Origin: Brevinematales bacterium | GTDB lineage: Bacteria > Spirochaetota > Brevinematia > DTOW01 | Assembly: GCA_026415355.1 (NCBI GenBank) | Contig: JAOAHF010000005.1 | Span: 59,940 to 123,939 of the forward strand | DNA: 64,000 nt | Direction of reading: 5' to 3' | Shown: positions 1-11,759 of the stretch, piece by piece | Position numbering within the stretch: the stretch's first letter is position 1 | Layout: each line of letters starts with the position of its first letter | Program-made: the position numbers and the translations under genes | The notes under the pieces: model-generated | What the model saw: only the letters and a program-made list of their open reading frames with translations | What the model was told of the DNA's origin: nothing | Database searches by the model: none

Positions 1-401
1 AAATGAAAAATAAATTTACCAACATTGCAATTGTTGTTGATGAATACGGAAACCACATAGGAATAATAACTCTCGAAGATATAGTCGAAAAAATACTAGG
101 AGAGTTACTTGATGAAACAGACAACAAAGAAGATGAAGAATTTGAAGTTCAAAAAATCAATGACGGAGAATATTTAGTAAGTGCTTGGGCACCTATAGAA
201 GACATAGCTCTTGAGATTGGTATGGAAATCGACAAAGATATCCTTGAAAATATGGATGTTAGAACCATAGTAGGCTTCATAATGTACATATCAGGAAATA
301 TTCCTAGATATAATAGTACTTATGAATACAAAGATTTTCTGTTCAAAGTCGTTGAAATAGAAAACAATAGACCTTCAAAAATACTCATTAGAAGGAAATA
401 A
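1..401 (+). CDS. CorC/HlyC-family protein, C-terminal part (5' truncated)
   Basis: Only the last 130 or so residues are inside the window, and the frame is open to the left edge, so the ATG at position 3 is probably internal. The visible part begins in the second half of a CBS domain (residues IAIVVDEYGNHIGIITLEDI). A typical CorC_HlyC domain follows, recognisable by YLVSAWAPIEDI and the later GFIMYISGNIPR. Proteins of this family usually have a DUF21 membrane domain, two CBS domains and this C-terminal domain, and are linked to Mg/Co efflux or membrane maintenance. Its stop lies 3 nt before tsaD, so the two are probably co-transcribed. A full-length relative lies at 30219-31400. Family membership is firm; function is not. 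Confidence 0.85.
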   Translation, partial: MKNKFTNIAIVVDEYGNHIGIITLEDIVEKILGELLDETDNKEDEEFEVQKINDGEYLVSAWAPIEDIALEIGMEIDKDILENMDVRTIVGFIMYISGNIPRYNSTYEYKDFLFKVVEIENNRPSKILIRRK

Positions 402-404
402 CCT

Positions 405-1415
405 ATGATAATTCTAGGAATAGAAACTTCTTGCGATGAAACATCAGTTGCTGTAGTAGAAGACGGAAAAAAAGTAATGTCCAATGTTGTAATATCTCAA
501 GTCGAATTCCACAAAGAGTTTTTCGGAGTAGTACCTGAAGTTGCTTCTAGAAAACATTTAGAATTCATAAATATCGCCCTAGAAAAAGCACTAAGTAACT
601 CAGGAATAAACCTAAAAGACATAGATAAGATAGCAGTCACATTTGGACCAGGATTAGTTTCTTCACTCCTAATAGGAGTAAATGTAGCTAAAACTATATC
701 GCTATCACTAAAAAAACCACTCATAAAAGTTGATCATATAGAAGCACACCTATTTTCACCATTCATAGAATACGAAATTTCATTTCCTTTCATAGGACTA
801 GTTGTATCTGGTGGACACACAAACATGTTTATAGTAAGAGATTTCTACAATATCGAGCTCGTGGGACACACTATCGATGACGCTGTTGGTGAAGCATTTG
901 ACAAAGTTGCTAAAATGCTAGGACTTGGATATCCTGGAGGTCCTATAATCGATAGATTATCAAAAGAAGGGAACCCAAACTCGTTTAAATTTCCCCTAGG
1001 TGCAGTAGATAAACCCTATGACAGGTATAACTTTAGCTATAGTGGACTCAAAACAAGCGTACTATACACAATAAGAAACATAACTAATATCGATGGAAGA
1101 ACTATAAAAGATATTTGTGCATCGTTCCAAAAATCTGCTATTGACGTCTTACACTTAAAAGTAAAAAGATTAGTAGAAGATTCTGGAATAAAAAACGTAG
1201 TTGTTGCAGGAGGAGTCTCAGCAAACTCCTACCTGAGAAAAAAATTCCTAGAAGACGAAGAAATAAAAACATACATTCCATCTATCAAATACTCAACAGA
1301 TAACGCAGCAATGGTAGCATCTCTGGCATTCTTTAAACCAGTAGAAGCAAACTATAACGACGATGTCTATCCAAGGTTTAGAAACCTTATCAAAGGCAAA
1401 AGAATCATCAGCTAA
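405..1415 (+). CDS. tsaD: tRNA N6-adenosine threonylcarbamoyltransferase
   Basis: TsaD (Kae1/Gcp family), 336 aa, the usual bacterial length. It transfers the threonylcarbamoyl group from TC-AMP to A37 of ANN-decoding tRNAs in the cytoplasm, together with TsaB and TsaE, which are not in this window. The N-terminus has the ASKHA phosphate loop (IETSCDETSVA). The metal-binding HIEAH motif is at residues 111-115, VVSGGHTN near 135, and GGVSANSYLR and the Asp of STDNAA near the C-terminus. It starts 3 nt after the CorC-family stop, so translational coupling is likely. The C-terminal part of HypF (46344-48665) is a distant relative of the same fold. The assignment is secure. Confidence 0.96.
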   Translation: MIILGIETSCDETSVAVVEDGKKVMSNVVISQVEFHKEFFGVVPEVASRKHLEFINIALEKALSNSGINLKDIDKIAVTFGPGLVSSLLIGVNVAKTISLSLKKPLIKVDHIEAHLFSPFIEYEISFPFIGLVVSGGHTNMFIVRDFYNIELVGHTIDDAVGEAFDKVAKMLGLGYPGGPIIDRLSKEGNPNSFKFPLGAVDKPYDRYNFSYSGLKTSVLYTIRNITNIDGRTIKDICASFQKSAIDVLHLKVKRLVEDSGIKNVVVAGGVSANSYLRKKFLEDEEIKTYIPSIKYSTDNAAMVASLAFFKPVEANYNDDVYPRFRNLIKGKRIIS

Positions 1416-1551
1416 ACCTCCAAACTTCCTAAGAACATCTCTAAAAAAATGAAATTATCTTCTATATTCACCTCCAGATTAGGTTTGCTTTGACATACTC
1501 ATTATAAACCCCTTCTTACCATATCACCCCACTTATACTACAATAATAACT

Positions 1552-1580
1552 TTAAATATTGAAAAACACTAAATTATAAT
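1552..1580 (+). promoter_or_regulatory. Candidate promoter for the GT2 gene
   Basis: A perfect -10 TATAAT (1575-1580) has a weak -35 TTAAAT (1552-1557) 17 bp upstream. The predicted start lies about 25 nt before the ATG at 1612. An AGGGGA ribosome-binding site just upstream of that ATG supports the gene start. Confidence 0.35.
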
Positions 1581-1611
1581 AATTTAACTAACCAGTTAGT
1601 AGGGGAATGGT

Positions 1612-4099
<2,488 letters not shown>

Positions 4100-4175
4100 A
4101 AACAAACTGAATAACATAAAAGAAAAAAAATTTCTAATCTCAACTAAAACTTATTATCCGCGTTTCAGCAAAATC

Positions 4176-5543
4176 TTATAAAAATAATTCCTTACAAAAA
4201 CTTACAAAACCGTGATCTCCTTCAAATACAACCCTAGTTACAGGCTCTGTATTCGATGCTCTTACATGTATCCAACCTTTATCAAACTTATACCAATACC
4301 CATCAATATTAGTACATTCTATAAGACTGTACTTATCTAAAACTTTACCAATAACGTTAGAAACAACGTTCTTGTCTAAGTTACCTTCAAATTTCAGCTT
4401 AACCATTTCATACTTTGGAAAATGTGAAATAACTTCGGATATCTTCACTGAATTTTTAGCCATTAATTGTAATATAAGAGCTATACCAACAAAACTATCT
4501 CTTGCTGAATTAATCACAGGAAATACAACCCCCCCATTACCTTCACCTCCAATAAAACCATTGACATCCTTTATCAATTTCACCACATTAGCTTCTCCAA
4601 CTTTACTCCTCAAAACCTCAAAACCAAACTTACTGGCAACATAGTCATTCAACATAGATGAAGAAAGATTCACAACAACTTTCTTTGAATAACCTTCAAC
4701 TTTACTAAAGCTTATTGCTGAAAGAATTGATATAGGAAGCGTATATTCCTCCCCAGGTATTTCCCCTTTCTCCGTCACAAACACAAGCCTATCTCCATCA
4801 GGGTCAAGAGCAAATCCTATGTCACATCTATTTTCAACTACTACTTGAGACAATCCTGAAAGTGCTTCAGAATTAGGTTCAGTAGGTCTTTCTGGAAACT
4901 TTGATATATCGCAGTTTATCTCCATAATTTCACACCCTAATCTTTTAAGAAACTCTCTACCAATTAAAGCACCTGCACCATTAACAGGATCAAAAGCCAC
5001 TTTAAATTTTCTACTTTTTATTAATCCAATATCAATAACTTTTTCTAATTTGGATATAAACATATTAAGCACATTTTCACTGTTAATCTCCTCTTCTTCT
5101 CCTACAAAATACCAATCAGAAACCATATCGTCAACACTCATCTTACCAAGTTTCTGAGACAACAAAGAAACAGTAGTCTCATTGATAAACATACCTCCCC
5201 TATCAACAAACTTAAGAGCATTCCATTCTGGTGGATTATGACTAGCAGTTACTATTATACCACCATCTGCATCAATCTCTCTCGTTACGAAAAGCACAAT
5301 AGGAGTTGTAACTATACCTAAATTAACAATATCAAATCCAACAGATCTAGCAACTGAAGACACATAATCATATATTATAGGACTCGTCTTCCTAGTGTCT
5401 CTACCTAAAACTAGTCTTTTCCTAGTAGAAGACTTGGAGGAAATATAATCTAAAAAAGAAAGCAGATAAGAGTTTATAGTACTGAACGACAAACCATCAT
5501 TCCAAATTCCTCTTAAACCGGAAACAGAAAACTTCAACGGCAT
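4176..5543 (-). CDS. Alpha-D-phosphohexomutase (phosphomanno/phosphoglucomutase)
   Basis: A 455-aa four-domain mutase interconverting hexose 1- and 6-phosphates. The phosphoserine loop is TASHNP with Ser101. The Mg loop is DPDGDRL near 242-248, the sugar loop is GGEGNGG, and the C-terminal phosphate loop is RASNTEP. The sugar-loop wording fits the PMM/PGM group better than GlmM, whose loop typically reads GGEQSGH, but substrate choice among mannose, glucose and glucosamine phosphates is not decided by motifs alone. The gene lies 3 nt downstream of ilvE on the same strand and is probably co-transcribed, although the pair has no obvious metabolic link. Likely role: supplying sugar nucleotide precursors for the envelope. 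Confidence 0.9.
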   Translation of the reverse strand: MPLKFSVSGLRGIWNDGLSFSTINSYLLSFLDYISSKSSTRKRLVLGRDTRKTSPIIYDYVSSVARSVGFDIVNLGIVTTPIVLFVTREIDADGGIIVTASHNPPEWNALKFVDRGGMFINETTVSLLSQKLGKMSVDDMVSDWYFVGEEEEINSENVLNMFISKLEKVIDIGLIKSRKFKVAFDPVNGAGALIGREFLKRLGCEIMEINCDISKFPERPTEPNSEALSGLSQVVVENRCDIGFALDPDGDRLVFVTEKGEIPGEEYTLPISILSAISFSKVEGYSKKVVVNLSSSMLNDYVASKFGFEVLRSKVGEANVVKLIKDVNGFIGGEGNGGVVFPVINSARDSFVGIALILQLMAKNSVKISEVISHFPKYEMVKLKFEGNLDKNVVSNVIGKVLDKYSLIECTNIDGYWYKFDKGWIHVRASNTEPVTRVVFEGDHGFVSFCKELFL

Positions 5544-5546
5544 AAA

Positions 5547-6422
5547 CTATCTAATAGGTGTCCCTTCCGTCCTTGTAAGTTTTCTATACTCTTCCAGTAT
5601 AAACTTAGTTATTTTACCAGGCTTACCATCACCTATTTTTCTCTTATCAACCTTAACAACCGGTACAACTTCAGCACCTGTACCCGTTAAGAAAACTTCA
5701 TCAGCTGTGTAAATATCCATCTTTGAAAATAACCTTTCTTCGAACTGAATACCATCCCTTTTAGCAATTTTTATAACTTCATTCCTTGTTATACCAACAA
5801 GTATCCCCGCTTCTTTCGGTGGAGTAATCAATACTCCATCCTTGACAATGAATATATTGTCTCCAGTACATTCAGCAACAAAACCATCTTCGTTTAACAT
5901 AACTGCCTCAGGTACACCAGCATTAACTGCTTCTATCTTAGCTAGAATATTATTCAAATAATTTAGACTCTTGATCATAGGTGGCATAGCATTAGGAGAA
6001 TTTCTAACAGTAGACGCTACTATTATGCTCATACCTTCGGTGTAAATCTCTTGGGGATACATAACAAGTTTATCAACTATAACCACAAACGAAGCTTTCT
6101 TAGCAAGAAACGGATTCAATCCCAAATCTCCAATACCTCTAGAAAGCACAGGTCTTATATAACCATCTTTGACATCATTTTTTCTACAAGTTTCAATTAT
6201 TATATCCTTTATCTCCTCTTTTGAATATGGTGGCTCAAGCATTATAGCTTTCGCACCTTCAAACATCCTGTTAACATGTTCATCAAGTTTGAATATTTTA
6301 CCATCATAAGCCCTTATACCTTCAAAAACACCATCACCATAAAGAAAACCTTTGTCAAAAACACTTATCCTAGCATTTTCTTTATCTAGAAATTCACCAT
6401 TAACAAAAACTATATTCCCCAT
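5547..6422 (-). CDS. ilvE: Branched-chain amino acid aminotransferase
   Basis: A 291-aa fold-type IV PLP aminotransferase that exchanges amino groups between glutamate and the keto acids of Leu, Ile and Val. The PLP lysine is in MIKSLNY. Other family marks are GDGVFEGIRAY, ECTGDNIF and the late FLTGTGAEV loop. I prefer the ATG at 6422 (protein begins MGNIVFVNG) because a GGAG lies 5 nt upstream and family members begin at about this point. The ATG at 6452 would add ten residues with no ribosome-binding site. It is first in a two-gene unit with the phosphohexomutase. D-amino acid transaminase is the nearest alternative family but fits less well. Confidence 0.9.
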   Translation of the reverse strand: MGNIVFVNGEFLDKENARISVFDKGFLYGDGVFEGIRAYDGKIFKLDEHVNRMFEGAKAIMLEPPYSKEEIKDIIIETCRKNDVKDGYIRPVLSRGIGDLGLNPFLAKKASFVVIVDKLVMYPQEIYTEGMSIIVASTVRNSPNAMPPMIKSLNYLNNILAKIEAVNAGVPEAVMLNEDGFVAECTGDNIFIVKDGVLITPPKEAGILVGITRNEVIKIAKRDGIQFEERLFSKMDIYTADEVFLTGTGAEVVPVVKVDKRKIGDGKPGKITKFILEEYRKLTRTEGTPIR

Positions 6423-6606
6423 AGAATCTCCATCAATCCCTCTAATTTTCATAGAAAAAGTTTGACTAATTCAACTTTTATAATCACTAACATCAAAAAG
6501 ATACCTATCACCCAACCATTAAGTAAAGAAAAAGAATAAGAAAAACCGGAGATCCAAATATTTGCATCCTCATACTCTAAAAGATAATAACGCTAAAATA
6601 AAAAAA

Positions 6607-6634
6607 AATATGATCTTGGTCAATTAGTCATATT
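6607..6634 (-). terminator. Candidate intrinsic terminator of the copper ATPase gene
   Basis: Read on the minus strand downstream of the ATPase stop codon, AATATGA pairs with TCATATT across a 14-nt loop. A run of T residues, read from the A-run ending at 6608, follows directly. The stem is short and AT-only, so it is weak by E. coli standards, though position and T-tract fit. Confidence 0.4.
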
Positions 6635-6649
6635 GGGTAAGCATAACAT

Positions 6650-8743
6650 CTAGTTAATTAAACTAAACTTAACTTTGCTAGAACTTAAATAAAGAGTAAG
6701 CGAGTTTAATAAAACACTTATTGAACTCAAAGACATAGCAACCTCTGCAATTGAAGGCGTAAGAATACCGCAAAAAGCAATAGGTAAAGCTATAATATTA
6801 TATAAAAAAGCCCAAACGAGATTTTGAAGCATTTTACAGTACACTTTTCTTGAAAATAAAATCAAGAATTTCAAAACACTAAGATTCTTCGAAAATATAA
6901 CAACATCACCAACATTAGAAACTAGATTATCAACCTCTGAAACAACAACGCCTACATCAGAAAATTCCAAAACGGGACCATCATTTATCCCATCACCAAT
7001 AAACATAACTACACTACCCTTATCTTTGTACTTCGATATAACATCAACTTTCTGATTTGGCAGCAAAGAACAGTAGTATTCACTTATTCCTAGATCCTCA
7101 GAAATTCTTTTGGCAACAGTACACTTATCACCTGTAACTAAAATTACTTTACCCAACTGACTTAGATACTTAACCACATCTCTTGCTTCTTGTCTTATCT
7201 TATCGTTAAAGCAAAAACTACCAATCTTATTCCATCCACCATCAAAAATCCAAAAATCAGATGAAGTAATACTTTCATTAGATGATCTTTCGAGCTTGTA
7301 AAATTTTCCACCTATTTCACCTTCTATACCAAGACCTGGGATTACCTTAAAATTATCAACTTTCTTCAGCACATATCCAATATCTTTGAATGAAAACTCA
7401 ATATACTCTTTTATTGCTAGTGAAAGCGGATGATTAGAAAGAGAAACAAGAGAATACAATTCACTTATATAGTTAGTATCGAAGGTAGCTTCAGAAACAA
7501 ATGGTTTTCCAACTGTTAGAGTACCAGTTTTGTCAAAAGCAAAAACATCTACCCTTTTTACTAAGCCTAAATTATTAAAATTCCTGACCAAAACTCCACT
7601 CTTCGAAAAAATTCCAAAAGCAATAGCAACAACACTAGGTATGGCAATACCTAAAGCACAAGGACAAGCAACAACAAGAATAGAAACAAAACTAACCATA
7701 CCCCTGCTAAAATCACCAACCAAACTCCAAAAAACCAAAGAAAGAATAGCAACAGAAAAAACAATAGGAACGAAATACTTAACAAAATTGTCAGTAATAC
7801 TGCTAACTACATTTGATAATCTAAAATTCTGTACCATCTCAACAGTATTATAAAGCACGCTATCCTTTACCTCACTATCAATTAGTACCTTAATAAAACC
7901 ATCTATATTGTAAGATCCAGCAAACACATTGTCACCAACCTTTACAACTCTTGGTAACGATTCACCAGTCATAAAAGTCTCTTCAACACTTGAGCTACCT
8001 TCAATAACTCTACCATCCATAGGTACTCTCTCACCAGCCCTAACAACTACAATATCCCCAATCTTGATATCTCTTATACTCTTTTTAATCTCAACTCCAT
8101 TCTCTAAAACGTTAGCACTATCAACAAAAAGTTTGTATAAATCACTAACAAAACCAATAGATTTCTGAGATAAGACTAGCTTCACATAATTACCTATCAA
8201 AAATACATCCATCACAATAACGGCTTCAATTGAAAAATCATCTATTGGCAAAAACTTACTTAAGAAAAAAGTAGATAAAGCTGACAAAGAACCAACTGAG
8301 ACAAGACTATCAGAATTAGGAGATAGGTAGATCAAAGATAATACACCACTCCTATGTACTTTGAAACCACCAACTAACACTATAATAGAAGACAATAGAA
8401 ACATCACGAGTTTCAATAAATCACTATGATAACCTAATCCTAACATCTTCAAAAACATAACAATAAAAAGTGGTATCGATAAAATCAAAACAATCAACAA
8501 ATTGATCTTTTCTTTCTTTAAATCAACACTATCAGTTGTAGGAACAATATCGTACCCAAATTGTTTTAGTTTGTTCCTTATAGTAGATATGTCAAAAGAA
8601 GGTTTCGATATAAAGTAAAGAGTAGAAGAAGAAAAATTAACTTTAACTCTGTAAACTCCATCAAACGAAGATACAATCTTTTCAACTGTAGTAGCACATG
8701 AAGGACAACTCATACCAACAACTTTAAAATTCATCTCATTCAT
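6650..8743 (-). CDS. copA: Cu(I)-transporting P1B-type ATPase
   Basis: A 697-aa P1B-1 ATPase that exports Cu(I) across the cytoplasmic membrane. One N-terminal heavy-metal domain carries MSCPSCA (Cys13, Cys16). Then come the actuator TGES, the transmembrane CPC metal site (ACPCALG), the phosphorylation site DKTGTLT, the HP motif (SNHPLS) and the hinge GDGIND. The late helices contain YN and MSLSS, the pattern associated with Cu(I)/Ag(I) rather than Zn/Cd/Pb specificity. No copper chaperone or CueR/CsoR-type regulator is nearby. There is no clear ribosome-binding site before either candidate ATG (8743, or three codons further in). The gene is divergent from the PHP gene and ends before a putative terminator. 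Confidence 0.94.
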   Translation of the reverse strand: MNEMNFKVVGMSCPSCATTVEKIVSSFDGVYRVKVNFSSSTLYFISKPSFDISTIRNKLKQFGYDIVPTTDSVDLKKEKINLLIVLILSIPLFIVMFLKMLGLGYHSDLLKLVMFLLSSIIVLVGGFKVHRSGVLSLIYLSPNSDSLVSVGSLSALSTFFLSKFLPIDDFSIEAVIVMDVFLIGNYVKLVLSQKSIGFVSDLYKLFVDSANVLENGVEIKKSIRDIKIGDIVVVRAGERVPMDGRVIEGSSSVEETFMTGESLPRVVKVGDNVFAGSYNIDGFIKVLIDSEVKDSVLYNTVEMVQNFRLSNVVSSITDNFVKYFVPIVFSVAILSLVFWSLVGDFSRGMVSFVSILVVACPCALGIAIPSVVAIAFGIFSKSGVLVRNFNNLGLVKRVDVFAFDKTGTLTVGKPFVSEATFDTNYISELYSLVSLSNHPLSLAIKEYIEFSFKDIGYVLKKVDNFKVIPGLGIEGEIGGKFYKLERSSNESITSSDFWIFDGGWNKIGSFCFNDKIRQEARDVVKYLSQLGKVILVTGDKCTVAKRISEDLGISEYYCSLLPNQKVDVISKYKDKGSVVMFIGDGINDGPVLEFSDVGVVVSEVDNLVSNVGDVVIFSKNLSVLKFLILFSRKVYCKMLQNLVWAFLYNIIALPIAFCGILTPSIAEVAMSLSSISVLLNSLTLYLSSSKVKFSLIN

Positions 8744-8815
8744 AAATATTTAAATATATCAAAAGTATAATTCATTTTCTATAAACTGTACCTAGAATTC
8801 CTCTCTGAATTTGAG

Positions 8816-8844
8816 TTGAAGATTAGAATGGAATTATTTATTAT
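8816..8844 (+). promoter_or_regulatory. Promoter for the PHP phosphoesterase gene
   Basis: TTGAAG (8816-8821) and TATTAT (8839-8844) are separated by 17 bp in the divergent gap. An AGGAG ribosome-binding site (8860-8864) then precedes the ATG at 8871. Confidence 0.5.
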
Positions 8845-8846
8845 TC

Positions 8847-8867
8847 TTACTCTCAAACTAGGAGTAA
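8847..8867 (+). promoter_or_regulatory. Inverted repeat that could mask a ribosome-binding site
   Basis: TTACTC (8847-8852) is complementary to GAGTAA (8862-8867), and the right arm contains most of the AGGAG ribosome-binding site of the PHP gene. In RNA the hairpin would cover that site. It has only six base pairs, so it may be chance. Confidence 0.25.
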
Positions 8868-8870
8868 ATA

Positions 8871-9728
8871 ATGGAAACAAATATTCCAATCCATCTACAA
8901 AGAAACTCAGATTTACACATTCACTCAACATTTTCTGACGGTGAACTTTCAGTTAGCCTAATAATCAAACAAGCTACCCAGAAAGGTATCAAATACATCT
9001 CCATAACAGATCACGAAAATATAAATCAAAATAAAGAGATTGAAAAGCTATTAAAAACTACAAATCTAGAAATACTATACATTCCCGGGATTGAAATATC
9101 AACAAAATACAAAAACGAAGACATCCACCTAGTTGCATATTACAACCCAGAAGTATCTAATAAATTAGAAAAAATAGTACAACCCATAAGAGAATACAAA
9201 CAACAACAAACCCTGAAAACCATTGAGCTCCTAAAAGATACATTAGAAATACCAAGTCACATATTAAAGAATGGTCACAGAACCATAAACAAAATGTGTA
9301 TAGCAAGGTACATCTACCATAATTCTAACTTTCAAAACATAGAAAAAGTTTACAAATACTATTTTGATAAGGGATCACGATACAGCATACCAAATGATTA
9401 CCCAAAAACCGAAGAGATAATAAAAAAGCTCAAATCAATAGGATGTGTTGTTGGAATAGCCCATCCTGAGTTTTTAAAAGATTGGTCTAAAATAAGCTAC
9501 ATAGAGGAATTCACAAAAATAGGTCTAGATGGCATTGAAATATTCCACCCTCTTATAAATAAAGATCTTTCAACATCTATACTAAAATTTTGCCAAGAAA
9601 ACAATCTCCTGCCTCTAGGCGGAAGTGATTTTCACGGATACGATACAAAAAGAAAAGAATTAGGATTACATAATACCTTTTCATCATCAGCAGAAAAAAT
9701 AATCAAAATTCTAGAATTAAAATACTAA
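8871..9728 (+). CDS. PHP-domain phosphoesterase (TrpH/YciV/RNase AM-like)
   Basis: A 285-aa PHP-superfamily metal-dependent phosphoesterase. Motif I is DLHIHSTFSDG (His16, His18), motif II is the TDHE stretch near residue 50, followed by GIEIS, GIAHPEF and the final GGSDFHG. This order is that of the TrpH/YciV group. The characterised member, E. coli RNase AM, trims RNA 5' ends and degrades short oligonucleotides, while related proteins act on 3',5'-bisnucleotides. The substrate here is therefore inferred, not known. The start is supported by an AGGAG ribosome-binding site and a good promoter. The following gene, about 100 nt away on the same strand, encodes a secreted protein with no obvious link. 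Confidence 0.85.
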   Translation: METNIPIHLQRNSDLHIHSTFSDGELSVSLIIKQATQKGIKYISITDHENINQNKEIEKLLKTTNLEILYIPGIEISTKYKNEDIHLVAYYNPEVSNKLEKIVQPIREYKQQQTLKTIELLKDTLEIPSHILKNGHRTINKMCIARYIYHNSNFQNIEKVYKYYFDKGSRYSIPNDYPKTEEIIKKLKSIGCVVGIAHPEFLKDWSKISYIEEFTKIGLDGIEIFHPLINKDLSTSILKFCQENNLLPLGGSDFHGYDTKRKELGLHNTFSSSAEKIIKILELKY

Positions 9729-9825
9729 ACATACAATCTATTAACATAAATAGTGAAATGCCAAAAAGTCTCTTCTTAGAAAATACAAATCAAAATCATT
9801 CATATTATGTTCTTGGAGTAAGATT

Positions 9826-11676
9826 ATGAGAAATCTAACAATAACATCGATCATACTACTTATGACTACAACCATATATTCGTTTGGTCAAAAGAAAGAG
9901 TTTAACATGATTGTAAGCGCAAATGGTTATTCAGCTGTAGTATTTTCATTAGTCAAGAAAAGAATATCTGCATTTTATCCATCAATATACAGAAAATATG
10001 ATGAAAAATCTAAAGAAGTAACATTCATATTAAGATCACTTGATTACCAAGTCAGTGTAAATGAAAAGTCCTTTTTTCTAAAAGATGCTGAAATCGTAAA
10101 CATAAACTATCTACCTGGAACAGGAATAATAAAAGTAGATTTCTCACATCCTGTAGCGGATGTAGTAATGTATATTTTTTCATCTTTTAATCTAAAAGCT
10201 CCATCATTTGTAGTAAAGCTAGAGATTACCCCTAAAGAAAAAGGCATAATAGAAGTAACAAGATCTATAGGTTTTTCTGGAAGACAACCAATTACACCAT
10301 ATGACAATGAAAATCAGTACATAAACTCAGAATATGGAACACTCCTTTTTTATTTCAAAGAAGTTGCAAAAAAAGATACTGAGCTATCGTTATACGACCT
10401 TATTGTTTTATCAAAAGATCTTGAAAGTGCGATAAAAATAGTCAACTACTACTATTCTACCTTCTTTGACCCACTTGATGAAGAGATTAAGTTCTGGAAT
10501 AACTGGCATAAAAAAACAAAAATTCCATCTGGATTATCTAAAGAACAATTAGAAATTTATAAGCAATCTCTAGCATTTATCAAAATGGGTCAAGTAAGAG
10601 AAGAAGGTAAAGGTTTTGGTCAAATACTTGCATCTCTAACAACAGGTAGTTGGAATATAGCTTGGGTAAGAGATGGAGTTTATTCAATAGTAGCTCTTGT
10701 AAAATCAGGGCATCTTGAAGAAGCAAAAGATGGTCTAAAATTCTTTTTGGAAGCAGATACCGGTTATTATAAATCTTACAAGATTGATGGTAAAGATTGG
10801 GGTATAGGCGTTGACTACAAAATATCTGTATGTAGATACTACGGTAACGGCAAGGAAGAATCTGATGATAATGGAAATGGAGCTAATATTGAAATTGATG
10901 GTTTTGGAATGGTCTTATGGGCTTTAGCAGAATACCTAAACACTACAAATGACACTGAAATTCTTAATAGATACTTCAGTGTGATAGATAATCAAATAGT
11001 ATATCCAATCATATATAATATCGATAAAGAACTAAATGTAATACGGCCTGAATCAGGTCCTTGGGAAAGGCATATTAGAGATAACGGATACGACGGTGCT
11101 AAGAGATTCAGCTATACAACTATAATGGCTATAAAAGGATTATCAGAAATAAACAACATCTTCAAAAAGTATAACAAAAAATCAAACTACGAAATAGAAG
11201 ATAACTTGAAACTACTACTAGAAGGTCTAAATAAAAACCTAGTCGACAAAAGCAGGAAAATAATAGTTGGATCTTATGAGCATTTTACAAACAGAGGTTA
11301 TCCCAAATATGTTGACGGATCAGTAGTCGAAGCAATAAACTTTAATCAAGTATCAAGAGAAATTTCATTAGCAACACTAAAAACTTTCGAAGAAATTTTA
11401 AAACTTAAAAACAGAGAAGGATATAAGAGAAATATGGATGGTGGATGGTATGATAATCAAGAATGGATAATAATAAATCTACGAATAGCATCAGCATACA
11501 AAAAATTAGGAAACAGAGATAAAGCAAACATGATTATTAAGAGAGTTGAAGAAAAAGCGTTGAATGGTTTTTATATGATACCCGAACTACTAGATGAGAA
11601 AGACGAATCATTTAAAGGAGCAATACCAATGCTAGGATTCGGCGCTGGCGCATACGTAATATATCACTGGGATTAA
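9826..11676 (+). CDS. Secreted GH15-like (glucoamylase-family) protein
   Basis: A 616-residue protein with a signal peptide (hydrophobic residues about 4-20, cleavage near YSFGQ). An N-terminal beta-rich region of about 200 residues precedes an (alpha/alpha)6-barrel-like domain. The barrel start is marked by WNIAWVRDGVYSIVAL, which matches the WVRDA-type motif of glycoside hydrolase family 15; RPESGPWERH and WYDNQEW are further family-like segments with candidate acidic residues. Family members hydrolyse alpha-glucosidic bonds in starch, glycogen or trehalose-type sugars. The substrate here is not established. GGAG at 9815-9818 supports the start. It may work in the periplasm with the next two exported proteins, which are on the same strand. 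Confidence 0.75.
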   Translation: MRNLTITSIILLMTTTIYSFGQKKEFNMIVSANGYSAVVFSLVKKRISAFYPSIYRKYDEKSKEVTFILRSLDYQVSVNEKSFFLKDAEIVNINYLPGTGIIKVDFSHPVADVVMYIFSSFNLKAPSFVVKLEITPKEKGIIEVTRSIGFSGRQPITPYDNENQYINSEYGTLLFYFKEVAKKDTELSLYDLIVLSKDLESAIKIVNYYYSTFFDPLDEEIKFWNNWHKKTKIPSGLSKEQLEIYKQSLAFIKMGQVREEGKGFGQILASLTTGSWNIAWVRDGVYSIVALVKSGHLEEAKDGLKFFLEADTGYYKSYKIDGKDWGIGVDYKISVCRYYGNGKEESDDNGNGANIEIDGFGMVLWALAEYLNTTNDTEILNRYFSVIDNQIVYPIIYNIDKELNVIRPESGPWERHIRDNGYDGAKRFSYTTIMAIKGLSEINNIFKKYNKKSNYEIEDNLKLLLEGLNKNLVDKSRKIIVGSYEHFTNRGYPKYVDGSVVEAINFNQVSREISLATLKTFEEILKLKNREGYKRNMDGGWYDNQEWIIINLRIASAYKKLGNRDKANMIIKRVEEKALNGFYMIPELLDEKDESFKGAIPMLGFGAGAYVIYHWD

Positions 11677-11759
11677 GACACTACAAAATACCACCTAAAA
11701 ACATTATCTAACTGAAACTTAGTTGAAAAACAAATAATACTTTAAATAAATTTCTAACT

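Noticed and set aside
1416..1611. Minus-strand GGAGG-like sites and very short frames after tsaD
   Set aside because: Frames are only a few codons long and broken by stops; no protein-like continuity could be built.
6453..6649. tRNA or riboswitch in the ilvE/copper ATPase gap
   Set aside because: No cloverleaf, T-loop sequence or conserved riboswitch core; only a terminator-like hairpin was found.
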